Source: UBA6054 sp963975575
GTDB taxonomy: Bacteria; Planctomycetota; Phycisphaerae; Phycisphaerales; UBA1924
Assembly (NCBI GenBank): GCA_963975575.1
Contig: CAXBHL010000003.1
Coordinates: 246,853 to 310,852, forward strand
Length of the DNA stretch: 64,000 nucleotides
Direction of reading: 5' to 3'
How positions within the stretch are numbered: the first letter of the stretch is position 1; each line of letters opens with the position of its first letter. The notes below the pieces were generated by a model, which was not told the origin of the DNA, ran no database searches, and saw only the letters and a program-made list of their open reading frames with translations. A program made the position numbers and the translations under genes. This document shows, one piece after another, positions 1-8,389 of this stretch.

Positions 1-2
1 GC

Positions 3-35
3 GACCCCGGCGGCCTGACCACCAAGGCCGTCTGA
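3..35 (+). other. possible 3' end of an upstream gene
   Basis: Reading from base 3 gives an open frame ending in residues DPGGLTTKAV followed by a TGA stop at 33-35. It could be the C-terminal end of a gene that starts before the window. It is too short to identify and could equally be chance. The following 150 bases up to the next start show no clear gene. Confidence 0.3.
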
Positions 36-187
36 CCACCCGCTCCCGAGCCCCGGGAGAATCAGAATCCCCCGTCCCGGCGGTCCGCCGCCCGGAATCC
101 GCGCCGGATGTACGCCGCGGTGCGCTGTTTCATGGAACTGCGCGCCGAACCGCTTGAACCCGCGGCCGCGCGCGATACCTTGCGTCC

Positions 188-793
188 ATGCAAGCACACG
201 CCACCACAGACAACGCCGTCCACACCATCGTCGCCCTGCTCACCGACCGAACCCGCTCGGTCATGCAGCTCTGCGACCTCACCGGGCTCGACCTGCCCAC
301 CCTCGCCCGACTCATTGAGTCCGAGCCCGTCCAGTCCGCCCTCGCCGCCGTGCGTCGCATCACCGCCGTCCGCCTCGAGTTCATCGCCGCCGAGTCGGAC
401 TTCATCGCCACCGCGGTCCTGCAGGACATCGCAAAGACCACCCCCGACGCCCCCCGCGCCGCAGAGATCGCCCGCAAGGCCGCCAACGCCATCCGCACCA
501 AGAAATCACAACCGCGCCAACCCAATGAGCCGCGGGCTTCAGCCCGCGCGGTCGCCCAAGAACCAACCCACCCGAACCCGATCCCCGAACACCCGTCCCC
601 CAATCCCGGACACGCCCAACGAAGCGCCGACCGCGATCAACTAAGCGAAACCTCGCCCAACCACCCAGCAAACCCTATGAACACCCGACCAACGAACGCA
701 CCCGGACGCACCGTCCAGCAGCACATCGAAGCTACGCCCGAACCAAGCCCCCCGCGCCCCGCTGCGACCCCAGCGCCCTCCGCGGTAAGGTAA
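188..793 (+). CDS. hypothetical protein with helical N-terminus and Pro-rich tail
   Basis: The product is 201 residues. The first 100 or so look alpha-helical, with a segment (MQLCDLTGLDLPTLARL) that resembles a helix-turn-helix, followed by a run of Ala-rich helix. From about residue 105 to the end the protein is rich in Pro, Asn, Arg and Thr and probably disordered. I do not recognise a family. The frame runs through a palindrome of the kind otherwise found between genes here (531-548), so the real protein may once have ended near there and been extended by repeat insertion. A DNA-binding role is only a guess. Confidence 0.5.
   Translation: MQAHATTDNAVHTIVALLTDRTRSVMQLCDLTGLDLPTLARLIESEPVQSALAAVRRITAVRLEFIAAESDFIATAVLQDIAKTTPDAPRAAEIARKAANAIRTKKSQPRQPNEPRASARAVAQEPTHPNPIPEHPSPNPGHAQRSADRDQLSETSPNHPANPMNTRPTNAPGRTVQQHIEATPEPSPPRPAATPAPSAVR
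531..548. repeat. GC-rich hairpin repeat inside an ORF
   Basis: An 8-bp arm (cgcgggct) is followed by a 2-base loop and its exact complement. The core, gggcttcagccc, resembles the gggcttccagccc hairpins around recA at 59-61 kb, so it may be a divergent member of the same dispersed palindrome family. It falls where the hypothetical protein changes from helical to low-complexity sequence. Confidence 0.5.
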
Positions 794-848
794 ACGAAAG
801 GGCGCCAGGCAACCCCCCGTTCACACCGAACGCCCCAGCCCAAAGCCG

Positions 849-1520
849 CTACGCGGGAGACAGCCGCCCCAGCGTCACCCCCGCGTCCCACAGAATGCAC
901 GCGCTCAGCCGGTCCGGCCGCCCCTGCTGCACCTGACAGTTGTGCAGCAGCGTTTGCGCGTGCATCAACGCCGCGCCCGCCACCCCGGCGTCCGGCTCCC
1001 GCGCCGCCAGCACCACGAACACGTGGATCCCCCACGGGTGGTTCGTCCCGTTGTCCGGCTGCAACTCGTCCACCTGCCACCGCGCCGCGTCCAGCGCCCG
1101 ATCGATCATCCCCGGCTCGCCCCGGTCCAGCCCCAGCCGGAACAACGCGTGCATCGCGCTCAGCTCCGTCTCCGTCCGCGACTCGATCGCGATCTCCGCC
1201 AGCCCCGGGTCCAGAGGCCCGCGCCCCGAACCAAACTCCGCCACCGGGCTCTCGCCGTTGTGAACCGCCCACCACAGCCGGTCGTCCAGGTCCAGCCGCC
1301 CCGACCCGGCCGGGCCGGGGTCGATCCCCAGCACCGCCGACAGAAAAGGCGTGGCCACCCGCGCCCGGTTGCCCAGTTCGTCGCTGAACGCCTCCACCCA
1401 CGCCCGGCGCTCGTCCGAGCCCGCACCCGCCTCCGCCACCGGCGTCCCGCCCAGCGAGCGCGACGCCACCGCACGCAAACGCGCGGTCCAGGGGCCGATC
1501 AGTTCGTCCGCCGCAGCCAC
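849..1520 (-). CDS. conserved-looking hypothetical protein, 223 aa
   Basis: This frame is open far upstream. I chose the GTG at 1520-1518, giving a product that begins (M)AAADELIGPW; a longer form is possible because no strong ribosome site decides the start. The protein has ordinary cytosolic composition, no signal peptide and no membrane segment. Conserved-looking islands include DLDDRLWWAVHNGES, DNGTNHPWGIHVF and LLHNCQVQQGRPDRL near the C-terminus. The helical pattern and Trp/His-rich motifs suggest a soluble alpha-helical protein. I do not recognise the family. It is divergent from panC, with about 80 bases between the starts. Confidence 0.6.
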   Translation of the reverse strand: MAAADELIGPWTARLRAVASRSLGGTPVAEAGAGSDERRAWVEAFSDELGNRARVATPFLSAVLGIDPGPAGSGRLDLDDRLWWAVHNGESPVAEFGSGRGPLDPGLAEIAIESRTETELSAMHALFRLGLDRGEPGMIDRALDAARWQVDELQPDNGTNHPWGIHVFVVLAAREPDAGVAGAALMHAQTLLHNCQVQQGRPDRLSACILWDAGVTLGRLSPA

Positions 1521-1601
1521 GGCCCATGGTACGACCGGGCCGATCGGACCGACGCAGCCGCCCCGCCAACCGACCTTCTCGCGACCCGCTACGCTCACCC
1601 G

Positions 1602-2432
1602 ATGCGCCTGCTCGACGCCCCCGATCCCGGATTCACCAGCGGCTGCGTGCTCGTCCCCACCATGGGCGCGCTCCACGCCGGCCACGCGGCCCTCATCGCG
1701 CGCGCCCGCTCCATCGCCGACCAGCGCCGCGCCCGCGTCGTCGCCACCGTCTTCGTCAACCCCACCCAGTTCAACGAATCCACCGACTTCGAACGCTACC
1801 CCCGCACCCTCCGCGAAGACCTCGCCCTCTGCGAACGCGCCGGCGCCGACGCCGTCTTCGCACCCGCGTCCCACGTCGTCTACCCGCCCGACACCACCAT
1901 CCCCACGCCGTTGCTGCCAAAGGTCGCAACGCTGCCCGGCCTCGAGGACGCCCACCGCCCGGGACACTTCGCCGGCGTCTGCCAGGTCGTCTCCCGCCTC
2001 TTCGACCTGACCAGCCCCGGCGTCGGCGTCTTCGGCGAGAAGGACTGGCAGCAGCTCCAGGTCATCCGCGCCATGACCATCGCCCAGTTCCGGCCCATCG
2101 ACATCGTCCCCGCCGAGACCGTCCGCGAGCCCGACGGGCTGGCCATGAGCAGCCGCAACCGCCTCCTCGACCCCGAGTCCCGCGAGCGGGCCGCAGGCAT
2201 CCACCGGGCCCTCGCCCGCGCCGCCGCCCAACGCTCCGGGCCCGCCGAGGCCGAACGCGTGCTGGCCGAGTCGCTCGCCGACGCCGGCATCTTGCCCGAG
2301 TACGCGGTCGTCCGCGACGCCCGCACCCTGCTCCCGCCGAAGGCCGCCCACGACGGTCCCTGCCGGGCGCTCGTCGCAGCCCGGGTCGGCGGCGTCCGTC
2401 TCATCGACAACGTCCCCTGGCAACCCACCTAG
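1602..2432 (+). CDS. panC: pantoate--beta-alanine ligase
   Basis: This cytosolic enzyme joins pantoate and beta-alanine with ATP to make pantothenate, the last step before coenzyme A synthesis proper. The 276-residue product matches the family length. The N-terminal PTMGALHAGH (residues 19-28) holds the HxGH nucleotide-binding signature of the cytidylyltransferase-like superfamily. FVNPTQF, the GEKDWQQLQ motif and the SSRN segment (KMSKS-like position) follow in the expected order. The ATG at 1602 places the motif about 20 residues from the N-terminus, as usual, although the frame is open upstream. gcvT follows 10 bases after the stop, so the two may be co-transcribed. Confidence 0.95.
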   Translation: MRLLDAPDPGFTSGCVLVPTMGALHAGHAALIARARSIADQRRARVVATVFVNPTQFNESTDFERYPRTLREDLALCERAGADAVFAPASHVVYPPDTTIPTPLLPKVATLPGLEDAHRPGHFAGVCQVVSRLFDLTSPGVGVFGEKDWQQLQVIRAMTIAQFRPIDIVPAETVREPDGLAMSSRNRLLDPESRERAAGIHRALARAAAQRSGPAEAERVLAESLADAGILPEYAVVRDARTLLPPKAAHDGPCRALVAARVGGVRLIDNVPWQPT

Positions 2433-2442
2433 ACTGGCCCTT

Positions 2443-3588
2443 ATGACGACGACCACCCTCGCCCAGACGCCCCTCCGCGCCTTCCACACCGACCACAACG
2501 CACAGCTGGTCGACTTCGCGGGCTGGGAGATGCCCCTCAAGTACGCCACCGCCGTCCGCGAGGAGCACGAGCAGACCCGCCGCGCCGGCAGCCTCTTCGA
2601 CGTCTCCCACATGGGCCGCGTCATGATCTCGGGCCTCCACGCCCGCCGCCTGCTCGAACGCGTCTGCTCCCGCCGCATCGGCGACATGCAGGACGGCCAG
2701 TGCCGCTACACCCTGATCTGCAACGACCGCGGCGGCGTCCGCGACGACGTCATCGTCATGCGGATGGAAGCCGACGAGTACCTCGTCGTCGTCAACGCCG
2801 CCAACCGCCTCAAGATCCTCGACCACATCAAGGCCGTCATCGCCGACCGATCCTTTTCCGTCAAGCTCGAGGACCGCACCGAGAAGACGGCCATGGTCGC
2901 CCTCCAAGGCCCCAAGGTCATGGACCTGATATCCGGCGTGTCCAAGGAGATCCCCACCCTCAAGCGGTACCGCTTCACGGTCAAGAACCTGATGATCCTG
3001 AAACTGATCGTCAGCCGCACCGGATACACCGGCGAGGACGGCGTCGAGGTCATCCTGCCCGCCTCCGCCGTGGGCATGGCCATGAAGCTGCTGCTCAAGG
3101 ACGTCGACCAGACCAAGGCCGACGCGGTCCTCAAGCCCGCCGGACTGGCCGCACGCGATTCCCTGCGGCTCGAAGCCGGCATGCCCCTCTACGGCCACGA
3201 GCTCGGCGAGGAGATCAACGCCCTCTCCTGCGGCGTGGACTTCGCCATCTCGCTGGACAAGTCCGTCGAACGCGACGGCGAGAACTTCATCGGCCAGGAC
3301 GCCCTCGTCCGCACCCGCGACGCGGGCGGGCCGGAGTCCAAACTCGTCGGCATCGAGATCGAGGGCAAGCGGACCGCCCGCCAGGGCATGCCGATCCTGG
3401 TCGGCGGCGAGCCCTCGGGCACGGTCAGTTCCGGCTGCCTCAGCCCCACGCTGGACAAGTCCATCGCCATGGGCTTCGTCAAGGCCGCCGACAGCGCGGT
3501 CGGGACCGCGGTCACCATCGACGCCGGCCGGGCCACGCTGCCGGGCACCATCGTGCCCATGCCGTTCTACAAGGCCCCCAAGAACTGA
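2443..3588 (+). CDS. gcvT: glycine cleavage system aminomethyltransferase (T protein)
   Basis: The T protein transfers the aminomethyl carbon of glycine from lipoylated H protein to tetrahydrofolate, releasing ammonia. The product is 381 residues, slightly longer than typical. FAGWEMP near residue 27 and DVSHMGR near 54 are family motifs. RTGYTGEDG lies in the middle and LRLEAGMPLYGHEL follows before the C-terminal beta-barrel domain. The genes for H and P proteins are not in the window. It starts 10 bases after panC on the same strand. The 3' end converges on a TauE-family transporter gene with a 30-base gap. Confidence 0.95.
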   Translation: MTTTTLAQTPLRAFHTDHNAQLVDFAGWEMPLKYATAVREEHEQTRRAGSLFDVSHMGRVMISGLHARRLLERVCSRRIGDMQDGQCRYTLICNDRGGVRDDVIVMRMEADEYLVVVNAANRLKILDHIKAVIADRSFSVKLEDRTEKTAMVALQGPKVMDLISGVSKEIPTLKRYRFTVKNLMILKLIVSRTGYTGEDGVEVILPASAVGMAMKLLLKDVDQTKADAVLKPAGLAARDSLRLEAGMPLYGHELGEEINALSCGVDFAISLDKSVERDGENFIGQDALVRTRDAGGPESKLVGIEIEGKRTARQGMPILVGGEPSGTVSSGCLSPTLDKSIAMGFVKAADSAVGTAVTIDAGRATLPGTIVPMPFYKAPKN

Positions 3589-3618
3589 GCCGCCAAAGCT
3601 GATCTGGCGAGCCTTGGA

Positions 3619-4668
3619 TCAGGGCTCGAGCAGCGACTTGCCGGCCTCGTCCGCGTCCGGGCGGATGCGACGCCCGACGGCGTACATCAGGTGGAACGCC
3701 AGGTTCAGGCCCAGCACCGCCAGCGCGGTCAGGGCGAGGATTCGCCCCGTCGCCTCCACCCGCGACAGCGTCCAGACGAGTTGCAGCACGCACAGGGCCG
3801 CCACGAACAGCAGCGTCGGCCCGCGCCGGACGCGGGCGACGACCCAGGCCCCCAGCGGTGCGCCGAACAGCACCACCGGTGCCGCCGCCAGCCAGTTGCT
3901 GAACACCTCGTGGCTGACGTCCCCGTCCGCGACGGTCAGCGCCGTCCCGATCAGCGAGTTGAACGCCATCAGCACCACGCTGGTGGCGATCGCCGGCCGC
4001 AGGTCGCTGCGCATGATCAGCACCAGGGCGGTGTAGATCACCATGTCCACGCCCACGCCGGTCAGCCCGGTGGCCACGCCGCCGATCAGGCCCGCCGCCA
4101 GGCCCAGGCCCGCGTCGGCGCGCCGGCCGAGGGTGGGGGGGTGGTGGTGGGCGAGCATGGAGCGCAGCTTGACCAGGGTCAGCATCCCGAACCCGCCCCA
4201 GATGCAGGCGAAGGTCAGCTTGACCGCGGTCGCGGGCACGTGCGGGAAGATCAGGTAGTGGGTGGCCACGAGAGAGACGGCCGACGCGCCGGCCGCCCAC
4301 GGCAGCACGCCCCACGCCAGCGTCCGGCGAGCGCACAGGATGTAGATCGAGGCGCTGGTCATCCCGATCGACTGGATCAGGAAGCTGAACTGGCGGCCGA
4401 ACTCTGCCGGCTGGTCGAAGAGCAGCACCAGGATCGGGAACCCGATGGTGCCCCCGCCCATGGGCGTCGAGCCGGCGACGTACGAGCCGAGCGTCATGGC
4501 CACGGCGATGGGCCAGTGGTCCGCGACGCGGTCCCACCAGTTGTTGGTCACGACCAGCGTGACCCAGACCGTCAGGAACGCGGCCACCCAGACGAACCAG
4601 GGCGACATCCGGGTCGCCCCGGCCCGGACCGGTCCGGCGGCCGCGGGCTCAGCGAGGGGTTCGGGCAT
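3619..4668 (-). CDS. TauE/SafE family membrane transporter
   Basis: The 349-residue product is an integral membrane protein with about eight hydrophobic segments. GSYVAGSTPMGGGTIGFP in the first half and LIGGVATGLTGVGVDMVIY in the second are the paired glycine-rich motifs of the TauE/SafE (sulfite exporter/anion permease) family. In characterised members the substrate is sulfite, sulfoacetate or related anions; the actual substrate here cannot be read from sequence. The start is three bases after the phoU stop on the same strand, so translation is probably coupled. The pairing with a phosphate regulator is unusual and may hint at an anion-homeostasis role. Confidence 0.85.
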   Translation of the reverse strand: MPEPLAEPAAAGPVRAGATRMSPWFVWVAAFLTVWVTLVVTNNWWDRVADHWPIAVAMTLGSYVAGSTPMGGGTIGFPILVLLFDQPAEFGRQFSFLIQSIGMTSASIYILCARRTLAWGVLPWAAGASAVSLVATHYLIFPHVPATAVKLTFACIWGGFGMLTLVKLRSMLAHHHPPTLGRRADAGLGLAAGLIGGVATGLTGVGVDMVIYTALVLIMRSDLRPAIATSVVLMAFNSLIGTALTVADGDVSHEVFSNWLAAAPVVLFGAPLGAWVVARVRRGPTLLFVAALCVLQLVWTLSRVEATGRILALTALAVLGLNLAFHLMYAVGRRIRPDADEAGKSLLEP

Positions 4669-4671
4669 GCG

Positions 4672-5373
4672 TCATGGATTGGGCAGCTGGACCCATTCGC
4701 CCTTGGTGTGGCGGACGATCTGGCCGGTGGACTCGTAGATGACCTGCTCGGCGATGTTGGTGCAGTGATCGCCCATGGTCACGGCCTGGAAGGCGATGGC
4801 GTGCAGCTCGAAGGCGACCTCGACGCTCATGCGTCCGTCGGCCACGCGTTCTTCGGCGTCGCGGACGATCAGCTCGTTGAACTTGAGGACGGCCCCCTCG
4901 CTGGCGAGCACGGACTTGGCCAGGGGCGCGTCGCCCTGGCCGAAGGCCTTGACCGAATCGCGCACGATCCCGATCACCGAGTTGGTCATGACCAGAAGGG
5001 TTTTGGGGAAGGGCGTGGTGCGGTCGCCGAGGCGGATGACCCGCTCGGCCACCTCGGTGGCCGCGTCGGCGATGCGTTCGAGTTCGTTGTTGACCTTGAC
5101 GCAGGTCAGCACCGAGCGGACGGGGCCCTCGGCGAGCTGGCACTGCTGGCTGGCGGCCCGCATGAGGATGTCCACGCAGCGTCGTTCGATCTCGACGTCG
5201 AGGCGGTCGACCTCGTCGTCGCGTCCGAGGATGGCCGAGGCGACGTCGGTGTCGCGCTGGTAGACCGCCTCGAAGGCCTCGGCGGCCATCTCGGTCACCT
5301 TGTGGCCTTGCCGGGTCAGCGAGGCCCGGATGGACGCGAGCTCGGTACGGAACTGATCGGGGGTGATGGGCAT
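4672..5373 (-). CDS. phoU: PhoU-like phosphate signalling protein
   Basis: PhoU-type proteins are cytosolic helical adaptors that link phosphate transport to the PhoR/PhoB two-component system. The 233-residue product has the two PhoU repeats of three helices each. The first includes DDEVDRLDVEIERRC. Further on are KVNNELERIADAATEVAERV in repeat one and ELHAIAFQAVTMGDHCTNIAEQV in repeat two, with the acidic and helix-packing residues seen in the family. The ATG at 5373 fits family length; another lies seven codons upstream. No Pst transporter or PhoR/B genes are adjacent. The TauE/SafE gene follows at once, and eno is divergent. Confidence 0.88.
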   Translation of the reverse strand: MPITPDQFRTELASIRASLTRQGHKVTEMAAEAFEAVYQRDTDVASAILGRDDEVDRLDVEIERRCVDILMRAASQQCQLAEGPVRSVLTCVKVNNELERIADAATEVAERVIRLGDRTTPFPKTLLVMTNSVIGIVRDSVKAFGQGDAPLAKSVLASEGAVLKFNELIVRDAEERVADGRMSVEVAFELHAIAFQAVTMGDHCTNIAEQVIYESTGQIVRHTKGEWVQLPNP

Positions 5374-5521
5374 CCGGTCCTGTACCCTTCGCATCCTCGG
5401 CCCGGTGGCCTTGGGGCCGGCCGCGCGTCCGCACACGGGACCACGGGGTCGGTCCAACAAGCCTATCCTCGCGCCCGCCCGAATGCACCCACTTTCGCGA
5501 CGAACAGATGGAGAACACCCC

Positions 5522-6820
5522 ATGGCTTTTGATATCGAGCTGATCCACGCCCGCCAGGTCCTTGATTCTCGGGGCAACCCGACCGTGGAGGTCGAGGTGG
5601 TGCTCGAATCGGGCGTGGTCGGGCGGGCGGCGGTGCCCTCGGGCGCGTCCACCGGCGAGCACGAGGCGGTCGAGCTGCGGGACGGGGGCTCGGAGTGGAT
5701 GGGCAAGGGCGTGGCCAAGGCCGTCGAGCACGTCAACCAGCGGATCTCGCTGGAGATCGAGGGTCTGGACGCGCGGGATCAGGAGGGCATCGACGCCGCC
5801 ATGCTGGAGATCGACGGCACGCCCAACAAGGGCGAGCTGGGCGCCAACGCGATTTTGGGCGTGTCGATGGCGGTCGCCAAGGCCGCGGCAGAGACTTCGG
5901 GCCTTCCGTTGTACCGCTACCTGGGCGGGACGGGCGCCAAGACGCTGCCCGTGCCGATGATGAACATCCTCAACGGCGGCAAGCACGCGGACAACACGGT
6001 GGACTTCCAGGAGTTCATGATCCAGCCTTGGGGGTTCGACGACTTCACCGAGGCGCTGCGGGCCGGCACGGAGATCTACCACCACCTCAAGGGCGTGCTG
6101 AAGAAGCGCGGCATGTCCACGGCGGTGGGCGATGAGGGCGGCTTCGCGCCGGACCTGAAGGACAACGAGGACGCGCTGAAGATCATCGAGGAGGCCGTCG
6201 GCAAGGCCGGGTACACCTGGGGCGAGCAGATCTTCGTGGCGCTCGACCCTGCGACCAGCGAGCTCTGGAACGAGGCGGAGAAGGACGGCAAGAAGGGCTA
6301 CAAGTTCTTCAGTTCCTCGCAGGAGATCGTCTCGTCGGACGACATGGTGTCGATGTGGGCCGAGTGGTGCGGCAAGTACCCGATCCGCTCGATCGAGGAC
6401 GGCCTCGCGGAGAACGACTGGGACGGCTGGGCCAAGCTGACCGCCCGGCTGGGCGACAAGGTCCAGATCGTGGGCGACGACCTGTTCGTGACGAACAAGA
6501 AGTTCGTGGAGAAGGGTGTGGCGAAGAAGGCCGCCAACGCGGTGCTGGTCAAGGTCAACCAGATCGGCACGCTGTCGGAGACCTTCGACGCGGTCAACTA
6601 CGCCCAGCGGAACCGCTTCGCGTGCGTGCTGAGCCACCGTTCGGGCGAGACCGAGGACTCGACGATCGCCGATATCGCGGTGGCGACAAACTGCGGGCAG
6701 ATCAAGACGGGGGCCCCGTGCCGCAGCGACCGCAACGCCAAGTACAACCAGCTGATCCGTATCGCGGAGGAGCTGGGCGGGCAGGGCGTGTACGGCGCGA
6801 ACACCTGGTGGCGCGCCTGA
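5522..6820 (+). CDS. eno: enolase (phosphopyruvate hydratase)
   Basis: Enolase interconverts 2-phosphoglycerate and phosphoenolpyruvate in glycolysis and gluconeogenesis. The 432-residue product has the N-terminal ARQVLDSRGNPTVEVEV and SGASTGEHEA segments. These are followed by DEGGFAP, the metal-binding ALDPA and SIEDGLAENDW motifs, VKVNQIGTLSET with the catalytic Lys, and SHRSGETEDSTIADIAV near the end. The frame is open 53 codons further upstream, but the ATG at 5522 matches family length and has GGAG ten bases before it. A hairpin terminator follows at 6918. Confidence 0.97.
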   Translation: MAFDIELIHARQVLDSRGNPTVEVEVVLESGVVGRAAVPSGASTGEHEAVELRDGGSEWMGKGVAKAVEHVNQRISLEIEGLDARDQEGIDAAMLEIDGTPNKGELGANAILGVSMAVAKAAAETSGLPLYRYLGGTGAKTLPVPMMNILNGGKHADNTVDFQEFMIQPWGFDDFTEALRAGTEIYHHLKGVLKKRGMSTAVGDEGGFAPDLKDNEDALKIIEEAVGKAGYTWGEQIFVALDPATSELWNEAEKDGKKGYKFFSSSQEIVSSDDMVSMWAEWCGKYPIRSIEDGLAENDWDGWAKLTARLGDKVQIVGDDLFVTNKKFVEKGVAKKAANAVLVKVNQIGTLSETFDAVNYAQRNRFACVLSHRSGETEDSTIADIAVATNCGQIKTGAPCRSDRNAKYNQLIRIAEELGGQGVYGANTWWRA

Positions 6821-6917
6821 CGGCTCGGCGGTCGCCCGCCAACCCGCCTGAACGGGTGGGTCGAGGGCCGATCGTGTTGCAAACATCATTGAAACAAACT
6901 GTTCAGATATCGCCCCT

Positions 6918-6944
6918 GCCCCTTTCCAAGGGGCTTTGTGCTTT
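6918..6944 (+). terminator. Rho-independent terminator after eno
   Basis: A 6-bp stem (gcccct / aggggc) with a 5-base loop is followed by the T-rich tail tttgtgcttt. It lies about 100 bases after the eno stop and before the next promoter-like sequence. Confidence 0.6.
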
Positions 6945-6970
6945 GGGGCGGCGTCGCCTTCTGGCATACT
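6942..6970 (+). promoter_or_regulatory. possible promoter for the PEP-CTERM-like gene
   Basis: A TTTGGG hexamer at 6942-6947 and CATACT at 6965-6970 are separated by 17 bases, 75 bases before the start at 7046. Matches to the sigma-70 consensus are partial, and the -35 overlaps the terminator tail, so this is a weak prediction. Confidence 0.3.
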
Positions 6971-7045
6971 GCGGGTTCGTGGGGTTCTGAACCAGAGCGG
7001 GACCCTGGTGGTTGAAAGAGAGAACGGCAAGAGAAAGGGATTCCC

Positions 7046-7633
7046 ATGCTTCGATTGATCACAGCGGCCGCGGTCGCCGCGTTCGCCACGGGCGCGTCCG
7101 CGCAGTACTTCTCCGATCTGGAAGCCGACAACGGCGGCTGGGCTGGCACCGGCGATTGGCAGTGGGGCATGCCCACGGGCTTCGTCGGCGGTTTCAGCTC
7201 CACCGAGCCCAACGGCGGCTTCTCCGGCGACAATGTCTGGGGCACCGTCCTCGGCGGCAACCACTCGCCCAGCACGATCAGCTCGCTGACGCAGACGATC
7301 AACGTCTCCGGCTTCACGAGCCTGTCGCTGGACTTTTACGAGTGGTCGGACTCGGGCGGCAACGCCTTTGACACGGCCAAGGTGTTCGTGAACGGCACCG
7401 AGGTCTATCTGAGCGACGGTGACAGCGGTGACGCGTGGCGGCTGGTCTCGCTCGACCTGTCGGCCTTCGACGGCGCGGCCTCGCTCGATATCAACTTCGA
7501 GTTCTCGACCACCGCCGTGGTCGAGCGCACGGGCTGGTACCTCGACGACATCGCGGTCCGCGGCGTGCCGGCCCCGTCGGCCGTGGCGCTGCTCGGCCTG
7601 GGTGGCCTCGCGGCGGCGCGTCGCAGGCGCTGA
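7046..7633 (+). CDS. secreted PEP-CTERM-like sorting domain protein
   Basis: The 195-residue product has a Sec signal peptide (MLRLITAAAVAAFATGASAQ, cleavage after ASA). A single beta-rich domain with many Gly, Ser, Asp and aromatic residues follows. The C-terminal tail is VPAPSAVALLGLGGLAAARRRR-like: a short Pro-containing motif, a hydrophobic helix and an Arg cluster. This is the tripartite layout of PEP-CTERM-type sorting signals, in which an exosortase is thought to process the tail. No exosortase gene is in the window. The body (GGW start, GWYLDDIAV end) resembles the last domain of the two dockerin-tailed proteases. Purine-rich AGAGAAAGGGA precedes the ATG. The natural role is unknown, probably cell surface or matrix. 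Confidence 0.8.
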   Translation: MLRLITAAAVAAFATGASAQYFSDLEADNGGWAGTGDWQWGMPTGFVGGFSSTEPNGGFSGDNVWGTVLGGNHSPSTISSLTQTINVSGFTSLSLDFYEWSDSGGNAFDTAKVFVNGTEVYLSDGDSGDAWRLVSLDLSAFDGAASLDINFEFSTTAVVERTGWYLDDIAVRGVPAPSAVALLGLGGLAAARRRR

Positions 7634-7661
7634 TCTCGAACGGCTGTATCGGTACGCACAG

Positions 7662-7698
7662 GCGGGCCGGCGCGGGAGCGTCGGCCCGCTTGCTTTTT
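7662..7698 (+). terminator. Rho-independent terminator
   Basis: The 8-bp perfect stem gcgggccg / cggcccgc with a 12-base loop is followed by ttgcttttt. It lies about 30 bases after the stop of the PEP-CTERM-like gene. Confidence 0.75.
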
Positions 7699-7823
7699 GC
7701 GTGTCGGGGCGGGTGGGATCACTCGGGGCCGGCGCGGGCGTGCCGGCGAAGGGGCTGGGTGTGACCGGTGTTGCGGCCGGCGTCAGAACGAGCAGACGGG
7801 GCCCGGGCTGCTACCGTGGGGGG

Positions 7824-8381
7824 ATGAGCCAAGAGCCCCGCCTCCGCGTCGCCGGTGAACGCGTTCTCCACGCCGGCCGTTCGTACGACTTTGTTGAGCT
7901 GGACGTTGATCACCCCGACGGGGTGCGGCGGACCAAGCCGGTGGTGCGCCACCGCGGGGCGGCGTGCGTCATCCCGATCATCGACACGCCCGACGGGCCC
8001 GAGGTGGTGATGGTGCGCAACGACCGGGTGACCATCGGGGACTTCCTGCTCGAGCTGCCGGCGGGGGGCATCGACGCGGGCGAGGAGCCGGCGGCGGCCG
8101 CGGCGCGCGAGCTGGAGGAGGAGACGGGCTACCGGGCCGCAACCGTCGAGCCGCTGGCCCGGTTCTATACGACGCCGGGCCTGACCGACGAGCTGATGCA
8201 CGCGTTCGTGGCCCGGGGCCTGACCCGTGTGGGGCAGAAACTGGAGCCGTACGAGGTGCTGACGGTGCATCGCGTGGCCGTGGGGGACCTGTTCGCGATG
8301 ATCGACCGGGGCGAACTGAGCGACGGCAAGACGATCCTGTCGCTGCTGTGGGCCCGGCGTGCCGGGATGCTCGGGGGCTAG
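7824..8381 (+). CDS. Nudix hydrolase, ADP-ribose pyrophosphatase-like
   Basis: The product is 185 residues. A complete Nudix box, starting at GGIDAGEEPAAAAAREL and ending EEETGY, gives the Gx5Ex7REUxEExGU pattern that binds the catalytic metal. The ELPAGG entry and the FYTTPGLTDELMHAFVA segment just after the box are typical of the ADP-sugar pyrophosphatase branch (NudF type), so ADP-ribose or an ADP-sugar is the likeliest substrate. This is family-level inference. The frame is open upstream; the ATG at 7824 with GGGG before it fits family length. The M50 protease gene starts 9 bases after the stop. Confidence 0.88.
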   Translation: MSQEPRLRVAGERVLHAGRSYDFVELDVDHPDGVRRTKPVVRHRGAACVIPIIDTPDGPEVVMVRNDRVTIGDFLLELPAGGIDAGEEPAAAAARELEEETGYRAATVEPLARFYTTPGLTDELMHAFVARGLTRVGQKLEPYEVLTVHRVAVGDLFAMIDRGELSDGKTILSLLWARRAGMLGG

Positions 8382-8389
8382 CCTTGACC

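Noticed and set aside
108..671. Long overlapping open frames on both strands at the left end (for example 130-603 minus)
   Set aside because: Arg/Ser/Pro-rich translations without motifs, mirroring the better-looking 188-793 frame; they are products of high GC content.
849..2687. A 612-residue minus-strand open frame covering panC
   Set aside because: Only the part from about 1520 downwards has normal protein composition; the rest is antisense to panC and gcvT.
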